Source: Megaleporinus macrocephalus
Taxonomy: Eukaryota; Chordata; Actinopteri; Characiformes; Anostomidae
NCBI GenBank assembly: GCA_021613375.1
Contig: CM038702.1
Location: 23,791,849 to 23,855,848 of the forward strand
DNA: 64,000 nucleotides
Direction: 5' to 3'
The notes beneath the pieces are model-generated. The model saw only the letters and a list, made by a program, of their open reading frames with translations, had not been told where the DNA came from and did not search any database. Positions 22,531-34,514 of this stretch are shown here, in pieces; the stretch's first letter is position 1, and each line of letters opens with the position of its first letter. The position numbers and the translations under genes were made by a program.

Positions 22531-23225
22531 AAGCAGACTGTTGTTTTATGTAGGTACAGTAAGTTCTGAGAATATAAGGGATGTGTTCTATTAATGTTTT
22601 AATTGGGACTTTTATACAAGACAACATTCTTTAAAACTGTCATCATGTAACATAATCTGTGGTCCTGACAACCTTCTCAAAATCTTTATTCTCAAAATCG
22701 TCTTCAGGTTGCATGTGAAACGTGCAATTCAGAAATATCTATCCTGAAATATTCAGAAATATCTATCCTGAAAAAAAGGTTGTTCAAAATAATACATTTC
22801 CTTGAAACATACTTTGAACGTTAGATTAATATTTTGTTCTTTAAAATATTATTAGAAGTTGTAGGAATGTTTTCTGCTAGCTGGGTAATGACAATAGGAA
22901 AAAACACTTAGCTGCCATGGAATTGTGCACCTATGGAGTCCAATCAGAAGCTGATCAGAACCTGTACCCACTGTTAACCAGTGTATTAGCAACACAGGCT
23001 GACCAGGTGAAGCACAACAAGACCCTTCCATGGTTCATGTAATACATAGCAGTAAAATGTATCCAGAGCTAAATTTTAAACTTTTTGAAAAACTTTTTTT
23101 TTTTAATTTTGAACTTTATTTGATAGCAGCTGATAAAAAAACATAGAACAGAAACCAACAAATTGCTAATAATGCTTTGAGCTCCACCTTTTAGCTGACT
23201 TTCTAAACACTACTATGATTCATCA
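22531..23225. other. Noncoding DNA, nothing recognised
   Basis: Contains a short direct duplication, ATTCAGAAATATCTATCCTG at 22729 and again at 22751. No gene supported. Confidence 0.4.
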
Positions 23226-23386
23226 GGTAGTGATGAATTTTATTTAGGACCCAGGTAAGGGTCAGAATTAGGTTTTCGATTGAAGTTAAGGTTGGGTTTT
23301 ATGTTGATGTTACGTTAGTGCCAGGCTTAGGGCCATGGTAAGGGGTAGGATTAGGTTTAGGGTTGAGGTTAAGGTTAGAGCTAGGA
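23226..23386. repeat. Degenerate GGTTAG-like tract, left part
   Basis: Irregular repeats such as GGTAAGGGTCAGAATTAGG, GGGTAGGATTAGGTTTAGGG and GAGGTTAAGGTTAGAGCTAG. The same phrase GAGGTTAAGGTTAGAGCTAG recurs at 23820-23839 on the other side of the solo LTR, so the LTR split a pre-existing tract. Confidence 0.65.
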
Positions 23387-23776
23387 TGTAAGGAATCAGA
23401 CTCGAGAGCAGTAACACGGTCCATGTGCAAGACTTTAATACTTATAGCAGTGAAAAATAATAATAACAAAGGGTTCAAGGAGTCCAGTGAGCAGCGATCA
23501 AGGGGCCTGAGGCTGGCTGTGGGTTGGTCAGAGAGCCGGTAACCACGGACAGGTAAGCTCTGATTCTAACAGTTTCTGTGTTAGAAGTAACGCCACGCAC
23601 TGAGGGATGTGCATGGCTGGGTTATATGGGATGTGCTAACGAGCTGCTACCGCTAGCACTGATGAGTGTCAGCTGTGTGTGATGTGCTGCCATGGTGATG
23701 TGCATGCGAGAGGGGTGTGTGTGTATGTGTGTGTGTCCGGGGTTACCTCAAATTCTAGAGAGTCTGAGAGCTTACA
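23387..23776 (-). mobile_element. Solo LTR inside a telomere-like tract
   Basis: Begins TGTAAGGAATC and ends GAGAGCTTACA, giving 6-bp inverted ends TGTAAG/CTTACA. Flanks are TAGGA (23382-23386) and TAGGT (23777-23781), a 5-bp direct repeat with one mismatch. On the minus strand a TATA-like CCCATATAACC (near 23620) precedes an ATTAAA-type signal (near 23436), giving minus orientation. Length is 390 bp. No coding part remains. Confidence 0.72.
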
Positions 23777-23870
23777 TAGGTTTAGGTGCAGGCTTAGGGT
23801 TAGGAATAGGCTTTGGATTGAGGTTAAGGTTAGAGCTAGGGTGAGGTGCAGGGTTAGGTGTTGGCATTAA
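23777..23870. repeat. Degenerate GGTTAG-like tract, right part
   Basis: Continues the tract left of the solo LTR: GCTTAGGGTTAGGAATAGG and GGTGCAGGGTTAGG. No perfect hexamer array. Confidence 0.62.
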
Positions 23871-24544
23871 AATTGATTTGATATGCTGCTGGGAAGAAAA
23901 TAGAAAGTAAAACTATTGTTTAGAAACCTTAAACAATTTATTTGATTTATTGACATCAGCTGATCTCTTCCCTGCCTGTACATTTTATGGTGACCGACAG
24001 AAAAAGTCTACAAAGACTTAACGTACATTAATGTTAAGAATGTTTTTTCTTTTCTTCTTCATAAATTCTTATTAAAGTTCCAATTGGGTACTTCCGACGA
24101 CAGCAGTGGCATTCAAACTGGACAGATTGTCTCTGAATGTTCCAGATATTTCACGAAGTGCTTACTTGTGTGTGTTCTTTTATTTTGTATCTATCTATCA
24201 TTTCCCGGTTTGTTTCTTGTTTACAACATGTAGTTCCAATACACACAGTGGTGGCCATTAGTGCAGTTAAAATGAGACTGGGTTTTTAAAACACTTTCAT
24301 TTTTTTTAAGTGTTTTCTGAATAATTTTCTTTCTCTCTATGCAATCAGAAAAACAATTTCTCGACTTTATGAAAATAATCTATGGAGGATTCGGTAATAG
24401 ATGTCAGGGTAATGAGTGCACGCATTGTGTGTGTGTGTGTGTGTGCTTGTGTTGTTTGTGTGTTATAGCATAAAATAGCGCTAAAAATGATGGATGGATG
24501 GGATGTGTTCATATCTGTTTCCATTAAACAGAATATGAAAACTC
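23871..24544. other. Noncoding DNA, nothing recognised
   Basis: A short (TG)n lies at 24427-24444. No gene supported. Confidence 0.4.
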
Positions 24545-24545
24545 T

Positions 24546-24592
<47 letters not shown>
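24545..24592. repeat. (TG)n microsatellite
   Basis: About 23 TG units with one TTTG interruption; it generates the Thr-His run of a spurious minus-strand frame. Confidence 0.95.
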
Positions 24593-24594
<2 letters not shown>

Positions 24595-26109
24595 CTGGCT
24601 TCATCTTACTTTGCACACTATAGTTAAAGAGAAATTCCACCTTCAAAATCTGCAGGATTTGCTCACTGACATGTGAGCAGTCATTGAGAGTGGTTGGATG
24701 TGAATATGAATTGTAGAGAACCTTGTAAGGAGACTCTGATTTCTTTACAGTGATGGTGTTGGGAACCAGATTTCTTAATGTATACCACACAAGTATAGTC
24801 ACTTTATTTGATATCCAGAACCACCAGTATGTAAACACGAGTATGTAATTTTGTATAAATCTGAAAAAATAACATGAGACTATTGCAGTGCATGTATTTC
24901 TCTACAATGAATGAATGAATGAATGAATTGAATTAATTACATAAATGATAAATAATCATTAAAAATAGCAAAAATAGCACTTTATCCATTAAAGGCACTG
25001 GAAATCATCTCATATTCAGAACCATTTTGTGTGATGTATGTCTATGAGGTTGCTTTCAGAGGCATTAAACTCTCCAGGTGCCTGGTTCCATCACTGCTGT
25101 GAGTCGGCTGAATTTCTCTAGAACGGAGAAGTTCACATTAAACCTCTCCAACTGACTTTGATTACGTCTTAACTGTTACATAATTGTGCAGAAGTGTTGT
25201 AGGATTCTACTTTAACACAGCCTGTGCTTCAATACATATCCCAGCTTTTCATTTTAAAGACTATATCTGTGTGTGGGTGTGTTCTAATGTATTCATTAGT
25301 TCACTTAGCATATTAAAATCTTACTTTAAATAAACAAACAAATAAATAAATAAATCAGGCAATGGGTTTTCTTTTTACTTTTTATAACGGATAGCCCAGT
25401 TAGATTAGTTTCTCCTGGATATATTTAATAATTAATCCCAATAATTACCAGTTGCCTTGATATATTTGGGTTTATAAACACAAAACTTGAGAATGACATA
25501 CTAAGTATTAATATTATTATTAATATTATTTGCATATTTGCAATGATTGAAAAAAGATGACACATTGTAATATTCTTTATTTCATTGTAATCAAATGAAA
25601 AATAAGCTAAAAAATATATAAACAATAACTGTTTTGTGGCAACTAATTATTGGATTAACCCATAAGTAATAAACAGTAGCACTTAAAATGAACAGAATCC
25701 CTTATTTCACAAGACTTCATTGGTTTGTGCTCTTTATGCCTGTCAAATCAGTCTCTAATTAGAGGTCACAACCATTTGTTAACCCTTATATTACCAACAT
25801 ATCTGTGTTACTGTATGGCTCTCCCTTTTAGTAATGTTATAATAGCTCAGACTGTCAGGTCTGATGCGGAACAACTGCCCAGCCTGTGCGGTCTGATGTT
25901 TTTGCTTCATCTGCTTTAAATGAGTGCCCCTGCTTGGCTGCCCTCTAGACCAGTTTACACACCATGGAGCTTCCTGCTGTCCAGTGCTATGTGGAAAGCT
26001 TCTCCTGCAAGGCGCTGACATTACTCAGTTGCTCTTTATAACATGTGTTAAAAACATATCTTATTATTAACCATAGACTGTTTTTTTCTATGTATTGTAC
26101 TTTATGGTA
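24593..26109. other. AT-rich noncoding DNA
   Basis: Contains ATGA tetranucleotides at 24906-24930. The part 25720-26040 is richer in G+C and may belong to the LINE fragment that ends at 26350, but no reverse-transcriptase motif is readable in it. Confidence 0.4.
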
Positions 26110-26352
26110 TATTATTTGTAAAAGCTTATCATTTTCATAATGACTTGTGCTTTATCCTGATATCCAGTGTCGACCAGAGGAGGATGGGTTCCCCTTTTCA
26201 GTCTGGTTCCTCTCAAGCTTTCTTTCTTTTGCTCTGAGAGAGTTTTTACTCCACTGTCACCCTTGGCTTTCTTGAGGCTGGGACCTGGATTGTTTTGTAA
26301 TGTTTCTTTGTGACCGTTGTAAAAGACACCATATAAATATACCTTGACTAGA
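26110..26352 (+). mobile_element. LINE-like 3' end fragment
   Basis: CGACCAGAGGAGGATGGGTT, CTGGTTCCTCTCAAGCTTTC, GAGTTTTTACTCCACTGTCA and CCCTTGGCTTTCTTGAGG followed by ACCATATAAATATACCTTGA match, from memory, the 3' end of a widespread teleost non-LTR element. Only the 3' end is present, as is usual for 5'-truncated LINE copies. Confidence 0.6.
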
Positions 26353-26657
26353 CTACTTCCTTTCCAAGTCAAGAGTGTTTTTCTACTGGCACAAGAGAGA
26401 CAAAGTACCTGTGCAAGGCATCAAATTCTTACCTTAAGCACATCATAAACAGTTCATGGTTCTGTTGTGCCAAGTGGTTGTACACAGAGGAAATATGTCC
26501 CTGTTTACAACTGGTCATCTGGATAAGGCCAAGCCACATAAAAAATGTAAGCTTACCCAGGATGCATTTAAAACAGATTCAAATTCAATCACTCAAACCA
26601 TATCAGGGGTGGTCTGAGACACGTTATAGTAGACTGCATACATCCGTCTCTCATTTA

Positions 26658-27610
26658 ACAACCAAAACCCCTCCTAGTACAACCAAAAGTCCTACCAGTA
26701 CAGCCATTAAGTCTTCCAGTACAACCAAAACTCCTCCCAGTACAACCAAAACCCCTCTTAGTACAACCAAAACACCTCCCAGTACAACTCAAACCTTTCT
26801 CAGTACAACCGAAACTCCTTCCAGCATAACCAAAACCCCTTCCAGTACAACCAAATCACCTCCCAGTACAACTCAAACCTCTCTCAGTACAACCGAAACT
26901 CCTTCCAGCATAACCAAAACCCCTTCCAGTACAACCAAAACACCTCCCAGTACAACTCAAACCTCTCTCAGTACAACCGAAACTCCTTCCAGCATAACCA
27001 AAACCCCTTCCAGTACAACCAAATCACCTCCCAGTACAACTCAAACCTCTCTCAGTACAACCGAAACTCCTTCCAGCATAACCAAAACCCCTTCCAGTAC
27101 AACCAAAACACCTCCCAGTACAACTCAAACCTCTCTCAGTACAACCGAAACTCCTTCCAGCATAACCAAAACCCCTTCCAGTACAACCAAAACACCTCCC
27201 AGTACAACTCAAACCTCTCTCAGTACAACCGAAACTCCTTCCAGCATAACCAAAACCCCTTCCAGTACAACCAAAACACCTTCCAGTACAAATTAAACTC
27301 CTCCCAGTACATCCAAAACTCCTTACAGCATTACCAAAACCTCTCCTAGTACAACCAAAACGCCTCCCAGTACAACTTAAACCCCTCCCAGAACAATCAA
27401 ACTCATCCCAGTGCAGCCATGACTTCTCCCAGTACAACTGAAACTCGCGGTACAGTCAAAACCTCTAACAGTACAACTAAAACTCCTCCCAGCACATCCG
27501 TACATTTCCCAGTACAACTGAAACTCCTACTGGTACAGCCATAACCTCTCCCAGTACAACTAAAACTCCTTCTGTTACAGCCATAACCTCTACCAGTACT
27601 ATTGTACCAC
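26658..27610. repeat. 21-bp minisatellite with 84-bp higher-order unit
   Basis: The basic unit is AGTACAACCAAAACTCCTCCC (21 bp, with variants). From about 26780 to 27290 a block of four units repeats six times exactly 84 bp apart: CAGTACAACCGAAACTCC recurs at 26801, 26885, 26969, 27053, 27137 and 27221. Since 21 is a multiple of three, a Thr/Ser/Pro-rich mucin-like frame runs from 26478 to 27296. It has no signal peptide or other domain, stops at 27293-27296, and later units carry in-frame stops and length changes. I treat it as noncoding, with a small chance that it is a mucin-like exon. Confidence 0.92.
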
Positions 27611-28379
27611 TAAAATTCCTTTCAGTGCAGTTTGTCACTGGGTATGTGATCTGTGAGAAAGGTAACTATGGAGGATGTACCTAGTTGGGAACCACAAGAA
27701 ATGAATTCCAAACAGCAGTATGGACAGACGCTACTGTGCAAAACAAACTGCAGGCAATAAAGGCTGAACGGATAAACAATAAACACTTGGTGATTTGCAC
27801 ATTCAGTCCCACATAACAATTGAATTTCAATCTGACTAACTGGAGATGCATTTAAGTTTCAAGTGCAGATACAAGAGGCTAAAATTTTATCAGGATACAA
27901 CAGAATTATAATCATATTGCTGTAAACAGTGTCACAGCTTCATGTTATGACACAACTGTTTTCTTTAAATGCACTTATTGGCCATTATTGGCCATTATTA
28001 TATTTATGTAACACATTTTATTCACGTGCAAATGATCAGTAGTTTGTTATTATGTCAACTGAAAGCAGTTTTTAACAAAAGCGCTAAAAATAATGGGTGG
28101 CACCACCTTCCTCACTAAATCAACAACTTAATTAAATGTTTCATAAACTTGAAATAAATGTATATGTCTGCTTTAATATAACTGTTGGACACCTTTTAAG
28201 TTTTCATTCCTTAATCCAGTTAATGAATTCCAGCTTTGGGGTTTACAGTGATAGTGAAGGTCAGAGAGAAGTTTAGGGGTGGGCAAAAGTGCAAAAGTAC
28301 TGACCGAGACAATGGGAATACCCCATAAAGATAGTTTTACAAACCTGCATGTGTGTGTGTGTGTGTGGATGTTTTCTTT
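27611..28379. other. Noncoding DNA, nothing recognised
   Basis: Short (TG)n at 28350-28366 and a tandem GGCCATTATT doublet near 27990. No gene supported. Confidence 0.4.
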
Positions 28380-28870
28380 TGAAGGCTCTTAGTGTGAGCT
28401 GATAGTCTTTTAATGTAGCTCAGTCAAAAGAGTCAAACCCTGATTGCACTTATGAGGAGTTTCAGGGAGCCACTTCTGGCAGGCAAGATAAGCCGAGCTC
28501 AGAGCGGAGTGCCTTTTTTTTGACTACCCTTAGCTGTTTCTCGAATTAGAGGCGAATAAACATGACCTCAACTCAGAAGTAACGGCACACACTGCAGTAA
28601 AATATGTACCTTCACTCCACACTGCAGCAACTTGGGACTTTAAGGACGTTTGGCTGCGTGCCAAGAGAGCAGGGAATTCGGCTCAGTATTAAGAGGCTGA
28701 AAAATCGCTGGGTTAACCCATTCAAATCCCAGGTTTATTACACTCTGAGGCTTATTATTCAGTAATTACACGGACTACTACGTGAAGTGGCTGAGTTATT
28801 CGTAAGTTAAGGGAGTGTGTAATAGACATTTGGCCGTGCCTGCAGGTCCTGATCATTTAAGAGGTTAACC
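28380..28870. other. High-complexity island, candidate regulatory element
   Basis: About 490 bp of non-repetitive sequence containing AAACCCTGATTGCACTTATG, TCGAATTAGAGGCGAATAAA and a TATTCAGTAATTACACGGAC core. The segment 28711-28783 aligns, at roughly 75% by eye, with 58609-58680 in the same orientation. TAATTA and GTTAACC words would suit homeodomain or HNF1-type factors. Conservation is not tested; there is no coding frame. Confidence 0.38.
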
Positions 28871-30590
28871 AAGACAAAAAAGTACACCCATCACTCACGC
28901 ACACAATCATTCAGTTGTAGAGAACACTGTACACTGAAAACATAGAAAACATGCACTCTCCTAGGAGGTGAAGGTACCTGCTGCTCCTTGCGACCTTAAC
29001 TAAAGCCATCTGGCTATATTTGACCTGTCCATGTTTCACCTGCTACTCCATTCTTTTGCTGGGTTGGATGTTCACTTTACTTAATGTCCAGGCATGTGTT
29101 TATTAGAGTAGAACTCTAATTTAATTCTTGCAGTAAAAAGGGTTTTATTGGCCTTAATAGTGTCTGAGAAATCTATTTTCAAAGTAGGTACATGCCAGAC
29201 ACTCAGCTCCACTCATTTTGGTGTTACTACTCTGTAGATATGCTTATATTGTAAGAGCTGCCGGCCAGAAATCAGCATGCGAATGCAGCTGGTCCAATGC
29301 TGGTTCCTTGGTTAAACATCTAGTTTATTTATTATTATGAATCTATTTAAAATTTCTTTGTTATTAATAAAAAAGTTCCCAGTTTGAGTTTCCAGTTTAA
29401 AATGCTGGGCTGGACTGTGTTAGCTCATCCAAACTAGGTAGGTTGGAAATGATGTATTTGCTAAAATTAACTTGAATACAAGATAAACGACTCAGGATCT
29501 GTACTAAGCATTTGATTACACATACAAACATATAAAAATAATCATTTCAAAATAATTTTAAGAAAGTGTTGCGCTAAAATTGACAGTTAAAGCAGTTACA
29601 TTCAATGCAAATTGGCATGATTTTTTATAACACATATATTTAGTTTCACCATAATATTCAGTCATTAAAAAGAAAAAAAAACTTAAATGGGATGAGCCTC
29701 TGTCTCCTTCATCACTTCTGAGTGCCCCCCCACAGGTGCAGTACCAACTGCCTTTGTTTCTCCCACTCTGACCTGTCACTCATCACCAAAGCGCTGTAAA
29801 TCTAACTAATACAGCACTCATAATCTTTTTAAGCAAGCATCACATTGCATAACGCAACAACAGTGACTGGTTGAATGAGTTCATGTTGTCTGTGAAAGTT
29901 CACAGAGAGCGAATAAAAACAATTTACGGTCTAAAGCGATAAATACACATACACACAGATTACAGCATCTACTGGCTCTCATGCTCCACTTCCTGTAACC
30001 TTCTGCACACTGTGAATGTGCAGCCATGTAGACACATTTTCTGTGCAAAACAGATTTAACATCACCCACAGATTCCTGAAAGTATTCAAGTGAGAGCAAG
30101 AAATGACACTATCTTACTGTACTGCTAAACTACCTGAATTGATGATGTTGATGATGAAGATTAAAGCTCAGATCAGAACTTGCCATGTCGGTCTGTGTCA
30201 GTTTGGCTAAAAGTGTACACAATTTTTTTTCCTTTTATTTTAAATGTAGTTGGTCAAATAAGACATGTGCAGCGTCTGGAGTTGGCTTATTTAGACTAAC
30301 ACTGGAGCTGTGAGGCTAATGTAGCTAACAAGTAATGAAAGTTTGTAACTCACCAAACAGCAAGGTTCTAATTTGCATGCCTAAACCATCACACGCTCAC
30401 CTCAGACCGTGTAGAGCTGTTAGATAATTTTAAGCAGACTACTTTATGTGGTTTATGACACAGTGTGACATAAGGTTGTGTACAAATATGGACCACCGAA
30501 TGAATACAATTTAGGATTTGAGATGTCTTTGTAAATACATGCTCAAACTGCGTCTCTGTGCTCAAGAGAACATTAAGCGCTTGAGTTCTC
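28871..30590. other. Noncoding DNA, nothing recognised
   Basis: Open frames at 29558-29779 and 29881-30099 (both minus) are short and lack protein features. No repeats recognised. Confidence 0.4.
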
Positions 30591-30650
30591 AGAGGGGGGG
30601 TTCAGACAGTTTTGGGGCGGGGGGCCGGATTCTGACAGTTTGGGGGAACA
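30591..30650. other. G-rich patch with quadruplex potential
   Basis: GAGGGGGGGTTCAG is followed by TTTTGGGGCGGGGGGCCGG and, after a gap, TTTGGGGGAAC. Four G runs of three or more lie within about 60 bp on the + strand. The downstream 30680-30790 part repeats ACCTGAATTT four times. Confidence 0.55.
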
Positions 30651-30869
30651 TGGGCTGAATGCTGTTGGGTGAGGGCACCTGAATTTCACAAATTGAAGTT
30701 TCACTACCTGAATTTTTGTAACTGAATTCTTTTTTTTTTACCTGAAATTCCAAGACCTGAATTTCAAATACCAAAAAATTGCAGGTCAAATTTTCAATAA
30801 CACCAAATTTTTCAAAAACATGATTTCAAGTCTGGTGACACTTATTTCACCTTATATTCTTTTTTATAC

Positions 30870-30975
30870 TCTTTTTTCTTTTACTATGCTATTATATTTT
30901 GTATTCTGTTAATTGTGAAGCACTTTGAGGCTTTACCTTAAAAACGTGCTATATGAATAAAGTTAACTTACTTAC
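30870..30975 (+). mobile_element. LINE (L2-like) 3' tail
   Basis: TGTGAAGCACTTTGAGGC followed by GTGCTATATGAATAAAGTTAA is the recalled 3' end signature of fish L2-type LINEs, here ending in short TTAACTTACTTAC units. The upstream body is not recognisable, so this is a strongly truncated copy. Confidence 0.55.
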
Positions 30976-31095
30976 TATCTGTACTTGGATTTGTTGAAGT
31001 GGGTGCGTCTTGAACCGCAAGTGGGTGTGGGCGCATAATAATTTTGCTTTTAAATACACTCTGAATTGAAATGATAATATTATCACTACACAACA

Positions 31096-31098
<3 letters not shown>

Positions 31099-31129
<31 letters not shown>
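31099..31129. repeat. (ATT)n microsatellite
   Basis: About 10 uninterrupted ATT units; the poly-Asn, poly-Ile and poly-Leu frames across it are artefacts. Confidence 0.95.
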
Positions 31130-32015
31130 CTTAAAAAACACAAATGTGAATTTCTTCAACATTTATTTAATTATTTATTATTTATTTTATAAATGTTTTT
31201 TCTTACTTACTTATTTTCTTATATATTTGCTGCCCAAAGCCTTTGCAAAACCAGACTGATATGACCAGGTGCGCTCAGGTGAATTGCACAGTGTGATCTA
31301 ATTAAATTTACCTGGTAACTGTAGTTGGAATAGGCTATGTGTAGAGGAAGGCAAGAGGGCAGTTTAAAGAAGTAATTTTGCGTTTGAGGCATGGACTGTG
31401 TGTCTGAGGAAGAAAAGGTAAGATAAATAAAGGCTGAAGTGCCTTTGACTGGCCACTTACGTCTTAGTAATGGCAGAATGCTACAGTTTGAACTCCAAGA
31501 ATGGTAGATCTATTTACAGAGATTTTAAACTCCACCATTTCCAATGTCCACACTTACAAATAAAAATGTTTAATAGGCTTCTCCGAGAGTTGCCTTAGAA
31601 ATACCACTTCAGTCTCCTAAAGACACTTTCTGTGGATGGTTTCTCAATATAAAAATACAGAAACAAAAAAATACAGCTAGTCCTGCTGATTTCCTTCTTT
31701 AATCATATAAATCTCACTCTTCTGTTGTTGCATTTATTTGCTGTGTAAAGCGTATTTTTTCAATGTTTATGTATTTAAATAAACAAATACAGATAATTAA
31801 CATTAAATATGTCAGACATCACATGCACTGCGATTATGATAAAACAAATAAACAATAAATATGATCCATAGCCTCCTTGTTGACTAACTATGTTGACAAA
31901 CAGCATGGACAGATTTATCGATTCTGAGGCCCAAAAATGGGCCCCTGGGTCTGGATATACAGGCACTACAAAAATGACATCTTGATTGTTGTGAAATATT
32001 AAAATATTATTTAAC
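31130..32015. other. AT-rich noncoding DNA
   Basis: No gene or repeat recognised beyond short TTTA runs. Confidence 0.4.
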
Positions 32016-32080
32016 TACACACGTGGACAAAATTGTTGGTACCCCTCTGTTAAAGAAAGAAAAACCCACAATGGTCACTA

Positions 32081-32785
<705 letters not shown>

Positions 32786-33014
32786 GATACCAACCAGCAC
32801 AGTGCGTACTTTTCACCCTTTCAATAGGCAGACTGACTGATGCTGATTACAGGCCATACCTTAGTTTAAACTATTTTCAATCTTTTCTAGGGGTACCATC
32901 ATTTTTGTCCAAACCAGTTTCATTAGTTTTTATTCTGTTGAACCACAATTTAAAAGCAATATCAGCAATTTTTTGTTAGTTGATTAAGTAATTATTTATT
33001 TATTTATTTATTAT

Positions 33015-33552
33015 TAATTGTCAACACATTTTGTTAACTAGGCTGGTTTTATCAAAATACTTAACACAATTCACAAAACCACATACCTAAACTGCAAAAT
33101 TCTTCATATATCCTGCAAAATGAAGCACTGCAACCAAAACTACATACAGCTTTATCAAAATCAAAGTTTTGCACCAAATGGCACACACTTCATTCATTAC
33201 CAGATTTTTGTCTAACTGACTACACACTGTTGGGCATAATGAAAAGCATTCTTATCTTTAGCAAGCTCTGCCATAATACTAATAGTCCAGATTGTTTACA
33301 TTCACAGAAATATTTGCAGATACACACACATACTGCTGTTATTTTTTCTTTGTTTTTCACCAAACAAGGCAGTGCAGCATATGCACAGCAGATATATTTA
33401 CATTGGAGTGAACATTTTAGTTACATACATGTATTTCAGTCTAAATGTTCGGATGACAGAGGCGACGAGTTTAGAGTTTTGGAGACTTGAGAAGAGGTTT
33501 TGCTCTATGTGTGTTGTCATTTTAGTGTGTAAGCAATTGGAAAAAACTGTAA
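33015..33552. mobile_element. Unidentified element nested in the Tc1 relic
   Basis: This segment interrupts the right arm of the Tc1 element. Its right edge reads CAATTGGAAAAAACTGTA, so in reverse complement it begins TACAGTTTTTTCCAATTG, a Tc1/mariner-type start after a TA. The left end near 33015-33040 has no matching inverted repeat. The inner text ACTTAACACAATTCACAAAA and TTTGCACCAAATGGCACACA suggests a dispersed repeat, class unknown. Confidence 0.45.
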
Positions 33553-33588
33553 TGGAAGGGTACCAACAATTTTGTCCATTGTGTTTCA

Positions 33589-34059
33589 TTAAGTGAAATC
33601 ATCTCTCTATACTTAGTTCATTTGGATTATTTTAAGAAATAATGCTGCTAGAAAATAATCTGCAGGATTGAACCCTTTGTATACAGTAATATATTCATGA
33701 CATTCTAACATTTTACTCAGATTAATTCTATTATGTTTTCTGTTTTTCTACTGCACTCAGATAACTCCTTCTCTCCGTAATGAGGATTGTTACTTAACTA
33801 CTTTCTTCATGTGAGTCTGTGTTTACAAATAGAAGAACATTCTATTTCTGACATTCTTAAAATTGTAGCCGCAATTGTAATATGCTTATATATGTTGGTA
33901 TGGTTTATTTAACATAAACTCACACAGAATATCTCATTTGTGTTTTAATAGGATTCTTGGCTAAAGGGGGGCCTAAGTGACTGCCTCCCCCTGTTTAACG
34001 TGAAGACTGTCTTCGACAGAGTAATACTTTTAGTGGGACCCTCCTTCCAGCAGAGAAAG
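33589..34059. other. Noncoding DNA, nothing recognised
   Basis: No gene or repeat supported. Confidence 0.4.
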
Positions 34060-34135
34060 CTTAGGTTTAATACCATAAACTGACCTGACATGTCCTGATT
34101 TGAGCCCTAATCCTAACACTAGTCCCCTATGCAGA
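34060..34135. repeat. Short dispersed segment paired with 36640-36700
   Basis: ATACCATAAACTGACCTGAC with ATGTCCTGATTTGAGCCCTA and ATCCTAACAC aligns with ATACCCTAAAATAGTCATGT plus ATGTCCTGATTGAGCCCTAG and TCCTGACAC at 36641. The two lie on either side of the hAT element. Confidence 0.55.
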
Positions 34136-34260
34136 TATGAATAACTCACATTATCTGAGCGATTTCACATCTCCTGAACCATGGAGCTACTTTTAATGAA
34201 CTAATACACATTATCTTGCTCAGTGGCTACTGCAAGCCAGCTGAAACTTATTTGTGATAG

Positions 34261-34267
34261 TGTGTGT

Positions 34268-34332
<65 letters not shown>
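34261..34332. repeat. (TG)n microsatellite
   Basis: About 36 TG units with one TATG interruption. Confidence 0.96.
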
Positions 34333-34335
<3 letters not shown>

Positions 34336-34514
34336 ATGTGATAGGAGTATGTATGGGAGTCAGTATGTGTGTCTATGAGTATTTTGAGTCTATGAGTAGA
34401 GCACTGTGAAAACTAGTCCTCAACATTACTAAAGGTGTTTGGGATTAGAAGCAGAAGAGGGACCAGATCCAGGGTGGTCAAGTCAGAGCCAGGGAATTTA
34501 ATTGGGGTGGTTAG

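Noticed and set aside
27024..27437. Cys/Gly-rich 137-codon minus-strand frame
   Set aside because: Antisense of the 21-bp array; a repeat artefact.
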